From contig VSPG01000005.1 of the NCBI GenBank assembly GCA_009775265.1, positions 1 through 64,000 of the forward strand: DNA of 64,000 nt. The letters are read 5' to 3'. The notes below the pieces were generated by a model, which made no database searches, had not been told where the DNA came from, and saw only the letters and a program-made list of their open reading frames with translations. This document shows, one piece after another, positions 15,235-24,512 of this stretch; position 1 is the first letter of the stretch, and the number at the start of each line of letters is the position of its first letter. A program made the translations under genes and the position numbers. This DNA comes from Muribaculaceae bacterium. Lineage in GTDB: Bacteria > Bacteroidota > Bacteroidia > Bacteroidales > Muribaculaceae.

Positions 15235-15848
15235 ATGGAGAGTAGTCGGTCGAAACTGTCTATCCTGTGTTCAGCTCCTTCGGCGGTTCCGAATCCGTAA
15301 GCGGCCCAGATGGCTGCTATGCCGGCTGCGTGGGCCGAATCCACGTCGAGCTGTGTGTCGCCTACGTAGGCGGGGCGCTTCAGAGCGTGGCGTTCTACGA
15401 TGAGGGCTATGTTGTCGGCCTTGCATAGGCCGTATGTGCCGTGCGCGAGGCTGTCGTCGAAGAATTCGCCAAGGCCTGTGTAGCTGAAGAAGTTGTCGAT
15501 GCCCCGCGCTCCGCAGTTGCTTACGAGAAATATCCTCGCGCCCTGCTTGCACAGGCTGCCGAGCACATCTTTCACGTGCGGATATAGAGTGCCGCCGCAG
15601 CGGGGTACGATGTCGGCCTCGAGTTCGGCCAGCCGCTTCATGAATGCCTCGCGGTCGAAGTCGCCCGGTATGAGCGCGTCCATGATAGCGTCGAGGGGTT
15701 TGCCCATCTGTGTGAACAGGCGCTCGCGGTCTATGCGCGGGCAGTCGATGCCGAAACTTCCGATGGCCGCGTTCCACACATCGCAGTATCCGTCGACGGC
15801 GTCCCACAGGGTGCCGTCCATGTCGAATATGTAGGAGTCGTATGTCAT
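15231..15848 (-). CDS. HAD family hydrolase (phosphoglycolate phosphatase-like)
   Basis: A 205-residue HAD phosphatase. Motif I FDMDGTLWDA at residues 8-17 has both catalytic Asp residues; motif II is FLVSNCG near residue 107; the late YVGDTQLDVDSAHAAG block near residue 165 is motif IV with the metal-binding Asp pair. The helical cap between residues 18 and 85 resembles Gph/PGMB-type enzymes. The substrate is unknown. Its stop overlaps the M24 peptidase start; only three bases separate it from gldH upstream. Confidence 0.9.
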   Translation of the reverse strand: MTYDSYIFDMDGTLWDAVDGYCDVWNAAIGSFGIDCPRIDRERLFTQMGKPLDAIMDALIPGDFDREAFMKRLAELEADIVPRCGGTLYPHVKDVLGSLCKQGARIFLVSNCGARGIDNFFSYTGLGEFFDDSLAHGTYGLCKADNIALIVERHALKRPAYVGDTQLDVDSAHAAGIAAIWAAYGFGTAEGAEHRIDSFDRLLSI

Positions 15849-15851
15849 GCG

Positions 15852-16328
15852 TCAGTGTTTTATGAAGAATATGCCTATCTGCTCGATGCCCGGCAGCGTG
15901 TCGAGGCGCATGTTGTGGTGCACGCGCAGTGTGTCGGACGGCCCGAGGACGATGCCCCGCACCACGGTGTCGCTGCGCTCGAACGTAAGCCCCATGCCGT
16001 GGCCGTACCAGCGGCCATACACATCGGCCAGTTCCACGCAGGCGCTGTGTTCGGCTCCGTCGGGTCCCGAAATCTCAAGCCATATGTTGCTGTAGGGGTA
16101 ATCGTTGCTGTGGCGCACGCTCACGACGACGTCGCCGCGGCAAGGCACGCTGTCGGTCATTGCCGAAAGCGGCAGCGCGATGGTGTCGGAATAGCGCCAC
16201 CCGCCTGGGTCCACGCTGTGGAAGGCGCTTGCGGCCGCGTCGCCGCTTGCTGTGCCGGTTCCGGAGCATGCTGTGGCTATGCACATGGCTATGGCGCTTG
16301 CTATAGTGGCGAACACGGAAATCCGCAT
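15852..16328 (-). CDS. gldH: Gliding motility lipoprotein GldH
   Basis: A 158-residue lipoprotein with signal MRISVFATIASAIAMCIA and lipobox T-A-C near residue 21. The body matches GldH in the SYDP-like start of the domain (HSVDPGGWRYSDTIAL), the DYPYSNIWLEI segment and the GMGLTFERSDTVV end. GldH is needed for gliding in Flavobacterium; in non-gliding Bacteroidales its role is unknown. The start at 16328 gives the signal peptide; a longer frame reaches into ricT and is rejected. In Bacteroidetes gldH commonly follows ricT, as here (4-base gap). Confidence 0.88.
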   Translation of the reverse strand: MRISVFATIASAIAMCIATACSGTGTASGDAAASAFHSVDPGGWRYSDTIALPLSAMTDSVPCRGDVVVSVRHSNDYPYSNIWLEISGPDGAEHSACVELADVYGRWYGHGMGLTFERSDTVVRGIVLGPSDTLRVHHNMRLDTLPGIEQIGIFFIKH

Positions 16329-16332
16329 AGTG

Positions 16333-17625
16333 TCAGTCCTTGTTGTCGCCGCTCCTCTCGGCCGGTTTGTCGCCTTTGTTGCGGCTGCGGTTGCGCCGGT
16401 TTCCGCGATTGCGCTTTTCGCCTTCGCCTGCCGGTTTTTCGGCTTTAGGCTCTGTTTTTTTCTCCGGTCTGGCCTCGGGCTTGCGGTCGGAGGTCTTGTT
16501 GCGGTCTGCGCGGCGTTTTTTCTTTTTCTTTTTGTCGAAGCGTGTGAGGTCGTCCTGTCCAAGAAGGTCGCCGTAGGCCTTCGCTTCCTGCGGTTTTGCC
16601 TGTTGCGCCTCGCTTTCAAGAGTCATCGGTTTTTCTCCGGCCTTGTTCAGCGCTATGACTTCAAAGGCACGGTCGGCGTCGATGGTGACGAGGTTGGCGG
16701 CCATGCGCTTGTCGGTGCTGTAGGTGATGAGGCGCCGGAAGATGTCGGTCTTGAAATGGAAGTAGGTGGAATCGGCTGTTTCAAGGCGTATTTCCTTGCT
16801 CGGCAGACTCTTTACGGCCTCTACATAGGCGTCTACCTCGAAGTTGAGGCAGCATTTGAGTTTGGCGCACTGTCCGGCGAGCTTCTGCGGGTTCAGCGAA
16901 ATGTCCTGGTAACGCGCGGCACCAGTGGCCACGCTTACGAAGTTCGTCATCCAGCTCGAGCAGCACAGCGGACGCCCGCACGGTCCTATGCCGCCTATGC
17001 GTCCTGCCTCCTGGCGCGCGCCTATCTGCTTCATTTCGATGCGTACCTTGAAGTTCTCGGCAAGCACCTTGATGAGCTGGCGGAAGTCGACGCGCTCGTC
17101 GGCTATGTAGTAGAAGATGGCCTTGTTGCCGTCGCCCTGATACTCGACATCGCCTATTTTCATGTTGAGGCCGAGTTTTTCGGCTATGCGGCGTGCGCGT
17201 ATCATTGTGTCGTGCTCGCGGGCCTGCGCCTCGCGGTATTTTTCGAGGTCGGCGGGTTTTGCCTTGCGGAACACCCGCTTTATCTCGCCGTCGTTCTTGG
17301 AGCGCCGCCGCAGCCTCAGACGCACGAGCGGCCCTGTGAGCGTCACCTGGCCTATGTCGTGGCCGGGCGCGGCTTCCACGGCCACCATGTCGCCGGGTGC
17401 GAGGTCGAGGTTGGTGGAGTTGCGGTAGATACCCTTACGGGTGTTCTTGAACTGCACTTCCACGAGGTCGCAGTCGCCGGCCGGTATGTCGGCAAGCCAG
17501 TCGTGGCAGGTGAGTTTTCCGCGTGGCTCCCCGGAGCATGCGGCGCATCCTGCACATCCCTCGCGGGTGCATCCTTCGCCCGTGCATCCGGTGCAGCTTT
17601 CGCAGTTTTTATCTTGTTCGGACAT
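16333..17625 (-). CDS. ricT: PSP1 domain protein RicT/YaaT-like
   Basis: A 430-residue cytoplasmic protein with a PSP1 domain, like RicT (YaaT) of Bacillus subtilis, which with RicA and RicF binds Fe-S clusters and steers RNase Y cleavage. Residues 9-31 are Cys-rich (CESCTGCTGEGC and more), the central part carries the PSP1 core (ADERVDFRQLIKVLAENFKVRIEM) and Cys pairs in GPCGRPLCC and LKCCLNF that bind clusters in the family. The last ~75 residues are Lys/Arg-rich and disordered. The gene shares one base with the stop of rny, so RicT and RNase Y are made together, which supports a joint role. ricA and ricF are not present nearby. Confidence 0.88.
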   Translation of the reverse strand: MSEQDKNCESCTGCTGEGCTREGCAGCAACSGEPRGKLTCHDWLADIPAGDCDLVEVQFKNTRKGIYRNSTNLDLAPGDMVAVEAAPGHDIGQVTLTGPLVRLRLRRRSKNDGEIKRVFRKAKPADLEKYREAQAREHDTMIRARRIAEKLGLNMKIGDVEYQGDGNKAIFYYIADERVDFRQLIKVLAENFKVRIEMKQIGARQEAGRIGGIGPCGRPLCCSSWMTNFVSVATGAARYQDISLNPQKLAGQCAKLKCCLNFEVDAYVEAVKSLPSKEIRLETADSTYFHFKTDIFRRLITYSTDKRMAANLVTIDADRAFEVIALNKAGEKPMTLESEAQQAKPQEAKAYGDLLGQDDLTRFDKKKKKKRRADRNKTSDRKPEARPEKKTEPKAEKPAGEGEKRNRGNRRNRSRNKGDKPAERSGDNKD

Positions 17626-19172
17626 CACTTGGCGAAGCTAACGGAGCGGGTTTCGCGTATGACAGTGATTTTCACCTGTCCGGGATATGTCATTTCGTCC
17701 TGGATGCGGCGTGCGATTTCAGCCGAGAGCTTTTCGGTTTCGGCATCGTCTATCTTGTCGGCGCCGACGATGACACGCAGTTCGCGTCCGGCCTGTATGG
17801 CATATGTCTTGATTACGCCGGGATAGCTCAGGGCGAGCTGCTCGAGGTCGTTGAGGCGCTTGATGTAGGCCTCCACGATTTCGCGTCGCGCACCGGGGCG
17901 CGCGCCGCTGATGGCGTCGCACACCTGCACGATAGGAGCCAGCAGCGACGTCTGCTCCACTTCGTCGTGGTGGGCGCCGATGGCGTTGCATATCTCGGGC
18001 TTTTCCTTGTATTTTTCGGCGAGTTTCATACCGAGCAGTGCGTGGGGCAGTTCGGGTTCTTCGTCGGGCACTTTGCCTATGTCGTGCAGCAGGCCCGCGC
18101 GCCGTGCCTTTTTGGGGTTGAGGCCGAGTTCGGAAGCCATGATGGCGCAGAGGTTGGCTGTTTCGCGGGAGTGCTGCAGCAGGTTCTGCCCGTAGCTGGA
18201 GCGGTATTTCATCTTGCCCACGAGGCGGATGAGGTCGGGGTGTAGTCCGTGTATGCCGAGGTCGATGGCGGTGCGCTTGCCGGTCTCCACGATTTCTTCC
18301 TCTATCTGCTTGCGCACTTTTGCCACCACTTCCTCGATGCGTGCGGGATGGATGCGTCCGTCGGCCACGAGCTGGTGCAGCGCGAGGCGCGCGATTTCGC
18401 GGCGCACGGGGTCGAATCCGCTGAGCACGATGGCCTCGGGGGTGTCGTCGACGATGATTTCTATGCCGGTGGCGGCTTCGAGGGCACGGATGTTGCGTCC
18501 TTCGCGTCCGATGATGCGTCCTTTGATTTCGTCGCTGTCGATGTGGAACACGGTGACGGAGTTTTCGATGGCTGTTTCCGTGGCCACGCGCTGTATGCTC
18601 TGCACCACTATGCGCTTGGCTTCTTTGTTGGCCGTGAGTTTGGCCTCGTCCATTATGTCGTTGATGTAGCTCGCGGCTGCGGTTTTGGCTTCGTCGCGCA
18701 GCGACTCCACGAGTTTTTCCTTGGCCTCCTCGCTGCTGAGTCCGCTGATGTGTTCGAGCTGCTCGCGGGCTTCGGCCTGAAGGCGGTCGAGCTCGGCGCG
18801 CCGTGCCTCTACAGCTGCCTGCTGTGTCTCGACGGCTGCGCGGGCCGATTCCACTTCGTTGCGTGCACGCTGGTTCTCGCTCTGCTGCTGGTTCAGCTGC
18901 AGTTCGCGCTGCTTCAGCTTGGCGTCGCGCTGGTCGGCCTGCGACTGGCGCCGGGCAGCCTGCCGTTCGGCCTCGGTACTGATTTTCATGGCCTCCTCGC
19001 GTCCTTCGAGCTCGCGCGTGCGCTTGAGGTCGTCGGCTTCGCGCTCGGCGTCGGCTATGATTTCCTTGGCGCGTGTGCGTGCCATGCGGCGTTGTGCCAC
19101 GATTGTGGCCGCTACGGCCACGGCGGCGGCGAGCACTACAAGGGCTATCGTTGTTATAAGGTTGAATGTCAT
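17625..19172 (-). CDS. rny: Ribonuclease Y
   Basis: A 515-residue endoribonuclease that starts mRNA decay at the inner membrane. It has an N-terminal membrane helix (residues ~5-26), a long coiled coil (~30-190, rich in Glu, Arg and Ala), a KH domain ([19 protein letters not shown] near 228) and an HD domain with metal ligands in [12 protein letters not shown] near 361 and [10 protein letters not shown] near 398. Length and order are standard. It is the first gene of the operon reaching queE. No clear TTTG/TAnnTTTG promoter was found in the 189 bases upstream. Confidence 0.97.
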   Translation of the reverse strand: MTFNLITTIALVVLAAAVAVAATIVAQRRMARTRAKEIIADAEREADDLKRTRELEGREEAMKISTEAERQAARRQSQADQRDAKLKQRELQLNQQQSENQRARNEVESARAAVETQQAAVEARRAELDRLQAEAREQLEHISGLSSEEAKEKLVESLRDEAKTAAASYINDIMDEAKLTANKEAKRIVVQSIQRVATETAIENSVTVFHIDSDEIKGRIIGREGRNIRALEAATGIEIIVDDTPEAIVLSGFDPVRREIARLALHQLVADGRIHPARIEEVVAKVRKQIEEEIVETGKRTAIDLGIHGLHPDLIRLVGKMKYRSSYGQNLLQHSRETANLCAIMASELGLNPKKARRAGLLHDIGKVPDEEPELPHALLGMKLAEKYKEKPEICNAIGAHHDEVEQTSLLAPIVQVCDAISGARPGARREIVEAYIKRLNDLEQLALSYPGVIKTYAIQAGRELRVIVGADKIDDAETEKLSAEIARRIQDEMTYPGQVKITVIRETRSVSFAK

Positions 19173-19220
19173 ATGGTTGTGTTTGTATAGGGTTTATGAG
19201 AATTAAATGTTTCAATAAAT

Positions 19221-19267
19221 AAAAAAAACGCGCCTGCCTCGCGGGATGGCTGAGCCGGCGGCGTTTT
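19221..19267. terminator. Hairpin terminator downstream of zapA
   Basis: On the minus strand AAAACGC (complement of 19261-19267) can pair with GCGTTTT beside a run of eight Ts (complement of 19221-19228), around a GC-rich inner region. It likely ends the coiled coil-zapA transcript. The rest of the 189-base gap 19173-19361 is GC-rich but shows no recognised RNA or promoter. Confidence 0.5.
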
Positions 19268-19361
19268 GTGTGCTGCGGCTTGGCGCCTTTGTGCGTGGCG
19301 GGTGCGGGGTGTCTCTGCTGAAATCTGTGCGGCCGTGGCGCCTCTGCGCTGTGGCCCGTGG

Positions 19362-19676
19362 CTACCCTTCCAGAGGGGATGTGCCTATTTCCGGCTCAAG
19401 GATGTGGTCGAGGCGCTTTTCAAATTCGGCGAGCACGTCGGCTTGTGCGTTGAGCACGTCGGTTTTCCGATAGTACAGTTCGGCAAAGGCGAGAGCCACC
19501 CTTGCCATGACCTCCATCGGCGACTGCCTTTTGCCCGCTCCGCTGTGCCACTGGTCGTAGAGCTTGTTGATGTGGTATTCGGCCCGGCGGTAGATGGCTT
19601 CTTCGGAGCGTTTGATGTCGAAACGTATAGGCTCGACATCGGCAATTTTTATTGTTATGCGTAGGTTGTCGGTCAT
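19362..19676 (-). CDS. zapA: Cell division protein ZapA
   Basis: A 104-residue ZapA family protein that binds and bundles FtsZ filaments at midcell. The N-terminal beta-rich globular part holds the IRFDI...E-A-I-Y-R-R-A-E pattern (residues 17-34), and the C-terminal half is a helix (KRQSPMEVMARVALAFAELY) forming the tetramer coiled coil. Its position next to rny and a small coiled-coil gene is common in Bacteroidetes. The upstream small gene lies 37 bases away and is probably co-transcribed. Confidence 0.9.
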   Translation of the reverse strand: MTDNLRITIKIADVEPIRFDIKRSEEAIYRRAEYHINKLYDQWHSGAGKRQSPMEVMARVALAFAELYYRKTDVLNAQADVLAEFEKRLDHILEPEIGTSPLEG

Positions 19677-19713
19677 TTCTCAGCAGCGGCGTGGGGGATT
19701 CTTGTCGTGCTGC

Positions 19714-20007
19714 TCAGTCGTTGAGGTCGGCTATGCAGAGGTCGATTTCCCGCACCAGTTCCGAAATCATGGCTTTCGCGCGCTGCAACTCATCGCCCGA
19801 CGATGCCACGGTGTGGCTCACGCTCAGGTATTCGAGACGCATCTCCAAGGCCTCTATGCTCTGCCTGCTTCGCCGCAACTCGTCGTTGAGTCTGGCGATT
19901 TCGGCGCGCGCCTGCTCGAGACGTTGCTGCATCAAGGCGTATTTTTCCAGCACAAGCGTTGTTTTGGCGTTCACGCGCTCAAGCTGTTGTTGGAGGTCGA
20001 TGGCCAT
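19714..20007 (-). CDS. Small coiled-coil protein, ZapB-like partner of ZapA (function unknown)
   Basis: A 97-residue protein that is almost wholly predicted coiled coil (heptad-like Leu spacing from residue 5 to 65: LQQQLERVNAKTTLVLEKYA and following), with no Cys and no signal. It sits directly upstream of zapA, so a role at the division site, similar to proteobacterial ZapB, is a reasonable guess but unproven. A TAATTTTG -7 box lies at 20026-20033 (minus), 19 bases before the ATG, with no clear -33 partner. Confidence 0.65.
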   Translation of the reverse strand: MAIDLQQQLERVNAKTTLVLEKYALMQQRLEQARAEIARLNDELRRSRQSIEALEMRLEYLSVSHTVASSGDELQRAKAMISELVREIDLCIADLND

Positions 20008-20125
20008 TGACTATCGGAATTTTCACAAAATTACGCTTTTTTTTCCAATAGCTGTGTAATTCTGTGGTAAAAAAACGAAAAAAGTTGTCTGACTTCAGTC
20101 TGAGTGCAGGCATGCGGCTGCGTCG

Positions 20126-23100
20126 TCAGTTGTCGACGAGGCGGATGAAGCAGGCCGACATGTCTGTCTCGGTGCCGGTGTTGGAGCCCTTTTTCTGCAG
20201 GTCAGCCGCGCCGAAGCCGTAGTAGTCCATTGTGAAATAGTTGAAGTCCCATCCGAGATATTTAGTATTGCCGTCGCCGGCTTCGAGGTCTGTTTCCTTA
20301 AGCTTGCCCAGCCAGTATATGGCTCCCGGGCGTCGCCAGAGGTCGTAGAACAGCGGGCGGAGCTTGATTTTCGTGGCTCCGAGCGGGTAGAATCCGTTTC
20401 GTCCGGCATATTTCAGCATTCCTCCCCATTGCGCGAACACGGCCGTGGCGGGGTCTGTGGCCGGGTTTGCCGGGTTCTCGTCCCACTGGTAGTGGCCCGA
20501 CGAGCGGCGATGGCCGTAGCCGGCGGTGCCTAAGGGGAAGAAGATATTGTTGCTGTAGAGGGTGCTGGTGGAGTCCTGGTTGTAGATGAACGTGCCGCGC
20601 ATGCCGCGGTTCCTGGCGGCGTTGTCGGCCAGGTCCCAGCGGTAGCCGTAGGCATCTATGATGTTGTCGGCGCATTCCGTGGCCCCGTCGCCGTAGAGCA
20701 CTCCGAAACCATGGCCTATGGCCTCGTTGTTGCGCAGCGAATTGTAATCTTCGAGCTCGGCTATGCGGCCGGACACTCCGAGTGTGCTTTCGTGCGTGAA
20801 GCTTTTGTCGTAGCCTATGCCCCAGAACTCATTCCACAGTTTCCACTGGCTCACGGGGCTGTAGTCGTCGGTGGATATGTTGAGCGGCTTGTTGCGGGGA
20901 TCTTCGAACATGCCGGGCAGCACGTTCACCCATGGTGTTTTGTCGTTTACGTTGGACGATGCGTCGATGGGGTTGTCGAGGTTGCCGTATTTGAACAGCG
21001 AGCCTTCCTCCATGGGGTTGACGCATTCGCGGTTGCGGGTGCGCAGGTTGGTGGCATGCCACTTCACTCCGCCGGGAAGCAGGGCCATGGGGTCGTAGCC
21101 GCAGCGTACATAAATGAGATGGATGCAGGAATAATTGTGGTAGCGCACACGGATGATGGCGCTGCCGGTGACGCCTGTGAAGCCCACGTTGAAGTCGATG
21201 GCGGAGCCTGTCTTGCCGTATATGGTGCCGGAGCCTCCGTTAAGGGTGATTATGCCGTCGCGGGCGCCGATGATTTCAGCGCTCCAGGGTCCTTCGGAGG
21301 TCAGGTCCTTGAAGTAAACGTCGTCTTCTTCGGGCAGGTATTTTAGTTTCACGTGGAACGGTTCGGTGCTTCCTGCCCTGCGGTAGATGCCTTTGGGGTT
21401 GACGATGCGCCGCACCTGTGTGACGGGCACCTCGCGCACGAGGTCTGGGGCGGCGTCGTTGTCGTTGCCTTCGAACCACACGCTCACACGCAGGAGAGCC
21501 TCGCGCTGGTAGGCCACATAGGGGTTGTTGCCGGTGTAGCCCGTGGATTTTATCATCTGCATGGCGCGTGTGTACATGGGCAGGCGCAGGTTGTAGACGA
21601 TGGAGTCTGCCATGGTGTCGTCCATGTCCACATAATACATGTCGGTAGGATCTTCTTTGAAAGAGTTGGGAGCCGGTGCGCCCTTGCCGGCGTCGGCGTC
21701 GGATGTGCGATTGTCGGCCACGTGGCTTCCGGGGCTCATGTCGGAGTACTCGCGCCGGTGGCGCAGGTTTCTGTAGTAGTATCTGAAATTGTCGCCCGAA
21801 GAGGGGTCGTAGTTGGAGCCTGTAAGTGTGGGGGCATTTGTTTTACGGAGCGAGAGGAAGCCGTGCCACTGGTAGTTTTTCGGGTCGGCGATGCCTTCGC
21901 CGTTGAAATATACTTCTCCTGGGCTGGCCGATGCGGCGGATGTGCCGAGCGCATGCGATGGCCACCAGTGGTTCTCTATGATTTCAGCCTGCACTTTTTT
22001 CACGCGATGCGTGCCGGAACTTATCGACACCGGCAGGAGCATGGAGTGGTTGTAGAGGTAGGAGATGTGGTAGGGAGGTATGTTCAGAGAGGGCTTGGGC
22101 ACGCGGTAGGCGATGTGGAAGTCGACATCGTTGGCGTAGCCGTTGAATTTCATCGTGAGCTGGTAGTGGAAGTTGCGCTCGGCCTCGTAGTTGGCTATGA
22201 CGTCTTTTCCGAGCATGAAGCGGTATGTGATGTCGCCGCGCGACATCTTTCCTTCTGCGATGGATATGTAGTAGCCTTTTATTTCCACGTAAGTGCCCCA
22301 GGGACGCGCGTCTTTCCATGCCTCGTTGCCGGGAGTTCCTCCTCCGGGCCATGAGACCTGCTTGTTCTCGCCGGATGTGTCCTGGCGTTTGTCGGTGATG
22401 GTGCCGGGGACGCCGTTTTCCTGTATGTTTTCGTAAAAGTACAGCGCTCTTGCAGTCTCGCTGTGGGAGCCTACGGGGTCGCCTCCGCATGTGACACGGA
22501 ACGGGTAGTCCGAGTTGTAGTTGAAGTCTTCGCCCGGCTCGGTGTCGCCGTCATAGTATTTCAGTGTGTCGCCGTCCATGAGCACTTCCTGCCTGTCGAT
22601 GCGGCGGTAGTCGTTGGCAGCTCCGAGCAGGCATGTGCGCGGAATGTCCTTTATCTGTGCCGATTTTATGTAGACGAACACGCCGTCGTGCAGGCCCGAG
22701 CCGTCGTAGACGATGGTGAGCTTGGAGGCGGCTCGGCGCAGCCAAGCGTGCAGGGCCGTGGAGCCTTTCACGGTCACGACGGAGGCGTCGAAGCCTGTGG
22801 TCGCGCCGGGCTCTTTCACTTCCTGGCTGAAGTGGCCGAACATCTGGGCGTTCTGCTTCACGTCGCCGGTCTGCCACGTCAGTTCGATGTTTTTCAGGTC
22901 GGACTCTTTCGAGAGGTCTATGCCTTCGAGATTGCAGTTGGCCACGGCGTAGATGCGGTAGTTGCCGTTTTTGACGCGTATCTTGAACTCTGCATGGCCA
23001 GTGTTTTCCTCGGCCGGGGCGATGTCGTCGGGCCGGTTGGTCGGGCGCACGTCCTTGACGGTGAAATCGGTGATTTTACGTGCTTCCGCGAGCGAGCCGT

Positions 23101-23323
23101 CGGTGGCGTCGTAGATGACTACCCACAGGCTTTCTATGGATTTGATGGCGTCGCCGGCTGCCCCGCGGCTGTCGAGGGCGGGCGTGAATCCTTTGAAGTC
23201 CACGCGCATGGATAGCTCGCTCACGCCGTCAGGCACCGGACCGTACAGGTCGATGTCGTCTTTGCATGCAGAGGCGAAGATGCATGCCAGCAGGAAGAAT
23301 ATGGAGTTGCGTATGGTTTTCAT
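20126..23323 (-). CDS. DUF4906-type fimbrial lipoprotein, probable pilus tip or accessory subunit
   Basis: A 1065-residue lipoprotein, signal MKTIRNSIFFLLACIFASAC with Cys-20 followed by K-D-D, which matches the Bacteroidetes lipoprotein surface-export signal. The N-terminal third is fimbrillin-like (FKIRVKNGNYRIYAVANC near residue 115, the strand order of FimB/Mfa2 domains), followed by a long region resembling DUF4906 proteins and a C-terminal lobe with GATKIKLRPLFYD and repeated Trp/Tyr-rich segments. It is the last gene of the six-gene pilus operon, 17 bases after the fimbrillin-like gene. By analogy with Mfa5 of Porphyromonas it may cap the pilus and bind a ligand; unlike Mfa5 I see no von Willebrand A domain. 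Confidence 0.7.
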   Translation of the reverse strand: MKTIRNSIFFLLACIFASACKDDIDLYGPVPDGVSELSMRVDFKGFTPALDSRGAAGDAIKSIESLWVVIYDATDGSLAEARKITDFTVKDVRPTNRPDDIAPAEENTGHAEFKIRVKNGNYRIYAVANCNLEGIDLSKESDLKNIELTWQTGDVKQNAQMFGHFSQEVKEPGATTGFDASVVTVKGSTALHAWLRRAASKLTIVYDGSGLHDGVFVYIKSAQIKDIPRTCLLGAANDYRRIDRQEVLMDGDTLKYYDGDTEPGEDFNYNSDYPFRVTCGGDPVGSHSETARALYFYENIQENGVPGTITDKRQDTSGENKQVSWPGGGTPGNEAWKDARPWGTYVEIKGYYISIAEGKMSRGDITYRFMLGKDVIANYEAERNFHYQLTMKFNGYANDVDFHIAYRVPKPSLNIPPYHISYLYNHSMLLPVSISSGTHRVKKVQAEIIENHWWPSHALGTSAASASPGEVYFNGEGIADPKNYQWHGFLSLRKTNAPTLTGSNYDPSSGDNFRYYYRNLRHRREYSDMSPGSHVADNRTSDADAGKGAPAPNSFKEDPTDMYYVDMDDTMADSIVYNLRLPMYTRAMQMIKSTGYTGNNPYVAYQREALLRVSVWFEGNDNDAAPDLVREVPVTQVRRIVNPKGIYRRAGSTEPFHVKLKYLPEEDDVYFKDLTSEGPWSAEIIGARDGIITLNGGSGTIYGKTGSAIDFNVGFTGVTGSAIIRVRYHNYSCIHLIYVRCGYDPMALLPGGVKWHATNLRTRNRECVNPMEEGSLFKYGNLDNPIDASSNVNDKTPWVNVLPGMFEDPRNKPLNISTDDYSPVSQWKLWNEFWGIGYDKSFTHESTLGVSGRIAELEDYNSLRNNEAIGHGFGVLYGDGATECADNIIDAYGYRWDLADNAARNRGMRGTFIYNQDSTSTLYSNNIFFPLGTAGYGHRRSSGHYQWDENPANPATDPATAVFAQWGGMLKYAGRNGFYPLGATKIKLRPLFYDLWRRPGAIYWLGKLKETDLEAGDGNTKYLGWDFNYFTMDYYGFGAADLQKKGSNTGTETDMSACFIRLVDN

Positions 23324-23340
23324 TGCAGTGTGTGGGGAAA

Positions 23341-24510
23341 TCAGTCGAGACCGAACGAGGGCTCGAGCTTCACGGTGCCGTAGGGGAGGACGTCGGCCGT
23401 GAGCTGTATGGTAGTGCCGTTGCGTTTTATCTCGTATTTGTACCAGTAGTTGCGGCGTATGTCGAATGCGTCGCCGACGGCGCTGCCGGGCGCGGGGTTC
23501 TGGTAGTATTTGAAATCGGCGTAGAAGTCTTCGCCGAATTTGTAGTGGAGCAGCAGGCGTGCGTGCTCGCTTTCGGTGCGTCCGGTGTTGCGGTATTCGG
23601 GCACGTAGACGATGAAGTGTCCGCTTACGCTGTCCCGCACCATAGCCAGCGCGTCGGAGGTCTCAGAGGCGTCGGGCACGGTGAGCGTGGCCGCGTAGTC
23701 GTCGTTGTAGCTGTGCTTCACGTAGTCGTCCTGATGGTATACGCCCTGCGGAGCCATGGCCGAGCGCACGTTGTGCCTGGTGAGGCTCACGCCTGTCAGG
23801 GTGTCGTCGGAAGCGGCATCGTCGTACACTTCTATCTTGGCGTATGCGCGCAGCAGGTGGAGGTCGCCGAGCATGACGAGCATGTTGGGCACGAGTGTGA
23901 TTTTGTCGTACTGCGCTATGCCGAACATCGGGATGCGCTGTTCGCCGGTGATGTAGGGACCGGGGCATCCCCCGAACCCGCGTATGTCGGAGGTGGCTTC
24001 GGCGGCTGTTGTGATGTCATCAATGGTCGTGGTGCCCGGCACGAGCTTCGACGAGTCGGGATAGCGTCGCCAGTTGGCGAGCATCATTATCTTGAATGAT
24101 TTGCCGGAATAGCTGTCGTAGAAATCGCGGTCGACGTTGAATTTCAGTTCGTAGGTCTTTGACGTCGGCGAGGAGGACGTGGGGGTGATTTCGGGACTGT
24201 CGAATTCCCGGATGAGGCGGTTGTCGGTGGTGAATGCGTACAGGCGCATGTCGGGTGTGTCGCCGTCGAGGTCGATGTAGTTCTCGCCGGTGGTGCCGGG
24301 CGCGTAGGAGCCGTCGTCGGGTGTGGTGCGGGATGCGGGTTCTCCGTCGCCGAGCCTTACGTACAGCCCTATGCTGCAAGCCGGGGCTGTGTCGCCGGCA
24401 GGCATGTCGGGGGCGTCGGCGGCTGAGGAGCATGCGCCGAGTGCGGGCACTGCGGCAATAAGCAGCGCCCGGAATGTGCGTGTTATAATATTTACAGCCT
24501 GAGGTGTCAC
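23341..24510 (-). CDS. Fimbrillin family lipoprotein (accessory pilin)
   Basis: A protein of about 389 residues with a lipobox (AAVPALGAC) near residue 26 and a fimbrillin-like beta-sandwich: SIGLYVRLGD, MRLYAFTTDNRLIREF near residue 90, FKIMMLANW near 140 and a late YWYKYEIKRN. I place the start at a GTG (24508-24510), two bases after the upstream stop, because it leaves a compact lipoprotein signal; the in-frame ATG at 24576 would overlap the anchor gene by 64 bases. Probably an accessory or minor subunit between stalk and tip. The start is uncertain. Confidence 0.72.
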   Translation of the reverse strand: MTPQAVNIITRTFRALLIAAVPALGACSSAADAPDMPAGDTAPACSIGLYVRLGDGEPASRTTPDDGSYAPGTTGENYIDLDGDTPDMRLYAFTTDNRLIREFDSPEITPTSSSPTSKTYELKFNVDRDFYDSYSGKSFKIMMLANWRRYPDSSKLVPGTTTIDDITTAAEATSDIRGFGGCPGPYITGEQRIPMFGIAQYDKITLVPNMLVMLGDLHLLRAYAKIEVYDDAASDDTLTGVSLTRHNVRSAMAPQGVYHQDDYVKHSYNDDYAATLTVPDASETSDALAMVRDSVSGHFIVYVPEYRNTGRTESEHARLLLHYKFGEDFYADFKYYQNPAPGSAVGDAFDIRRNYWYKYEIKRNGTTIQLTADVLPYGTVKLEPSFGLD

Positions 24511-24512
24511 TG

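Noticed and set aside
19173..19361. Possible 6S RNA between zapA and rny, since 6S RNA lies next to zapA in many Proteobacteria
   Set aside because: I could not draw the long rod-shaped fold with a central bubble on either strand; only a terminator hairpin is supported. A covariance-model search would decide.
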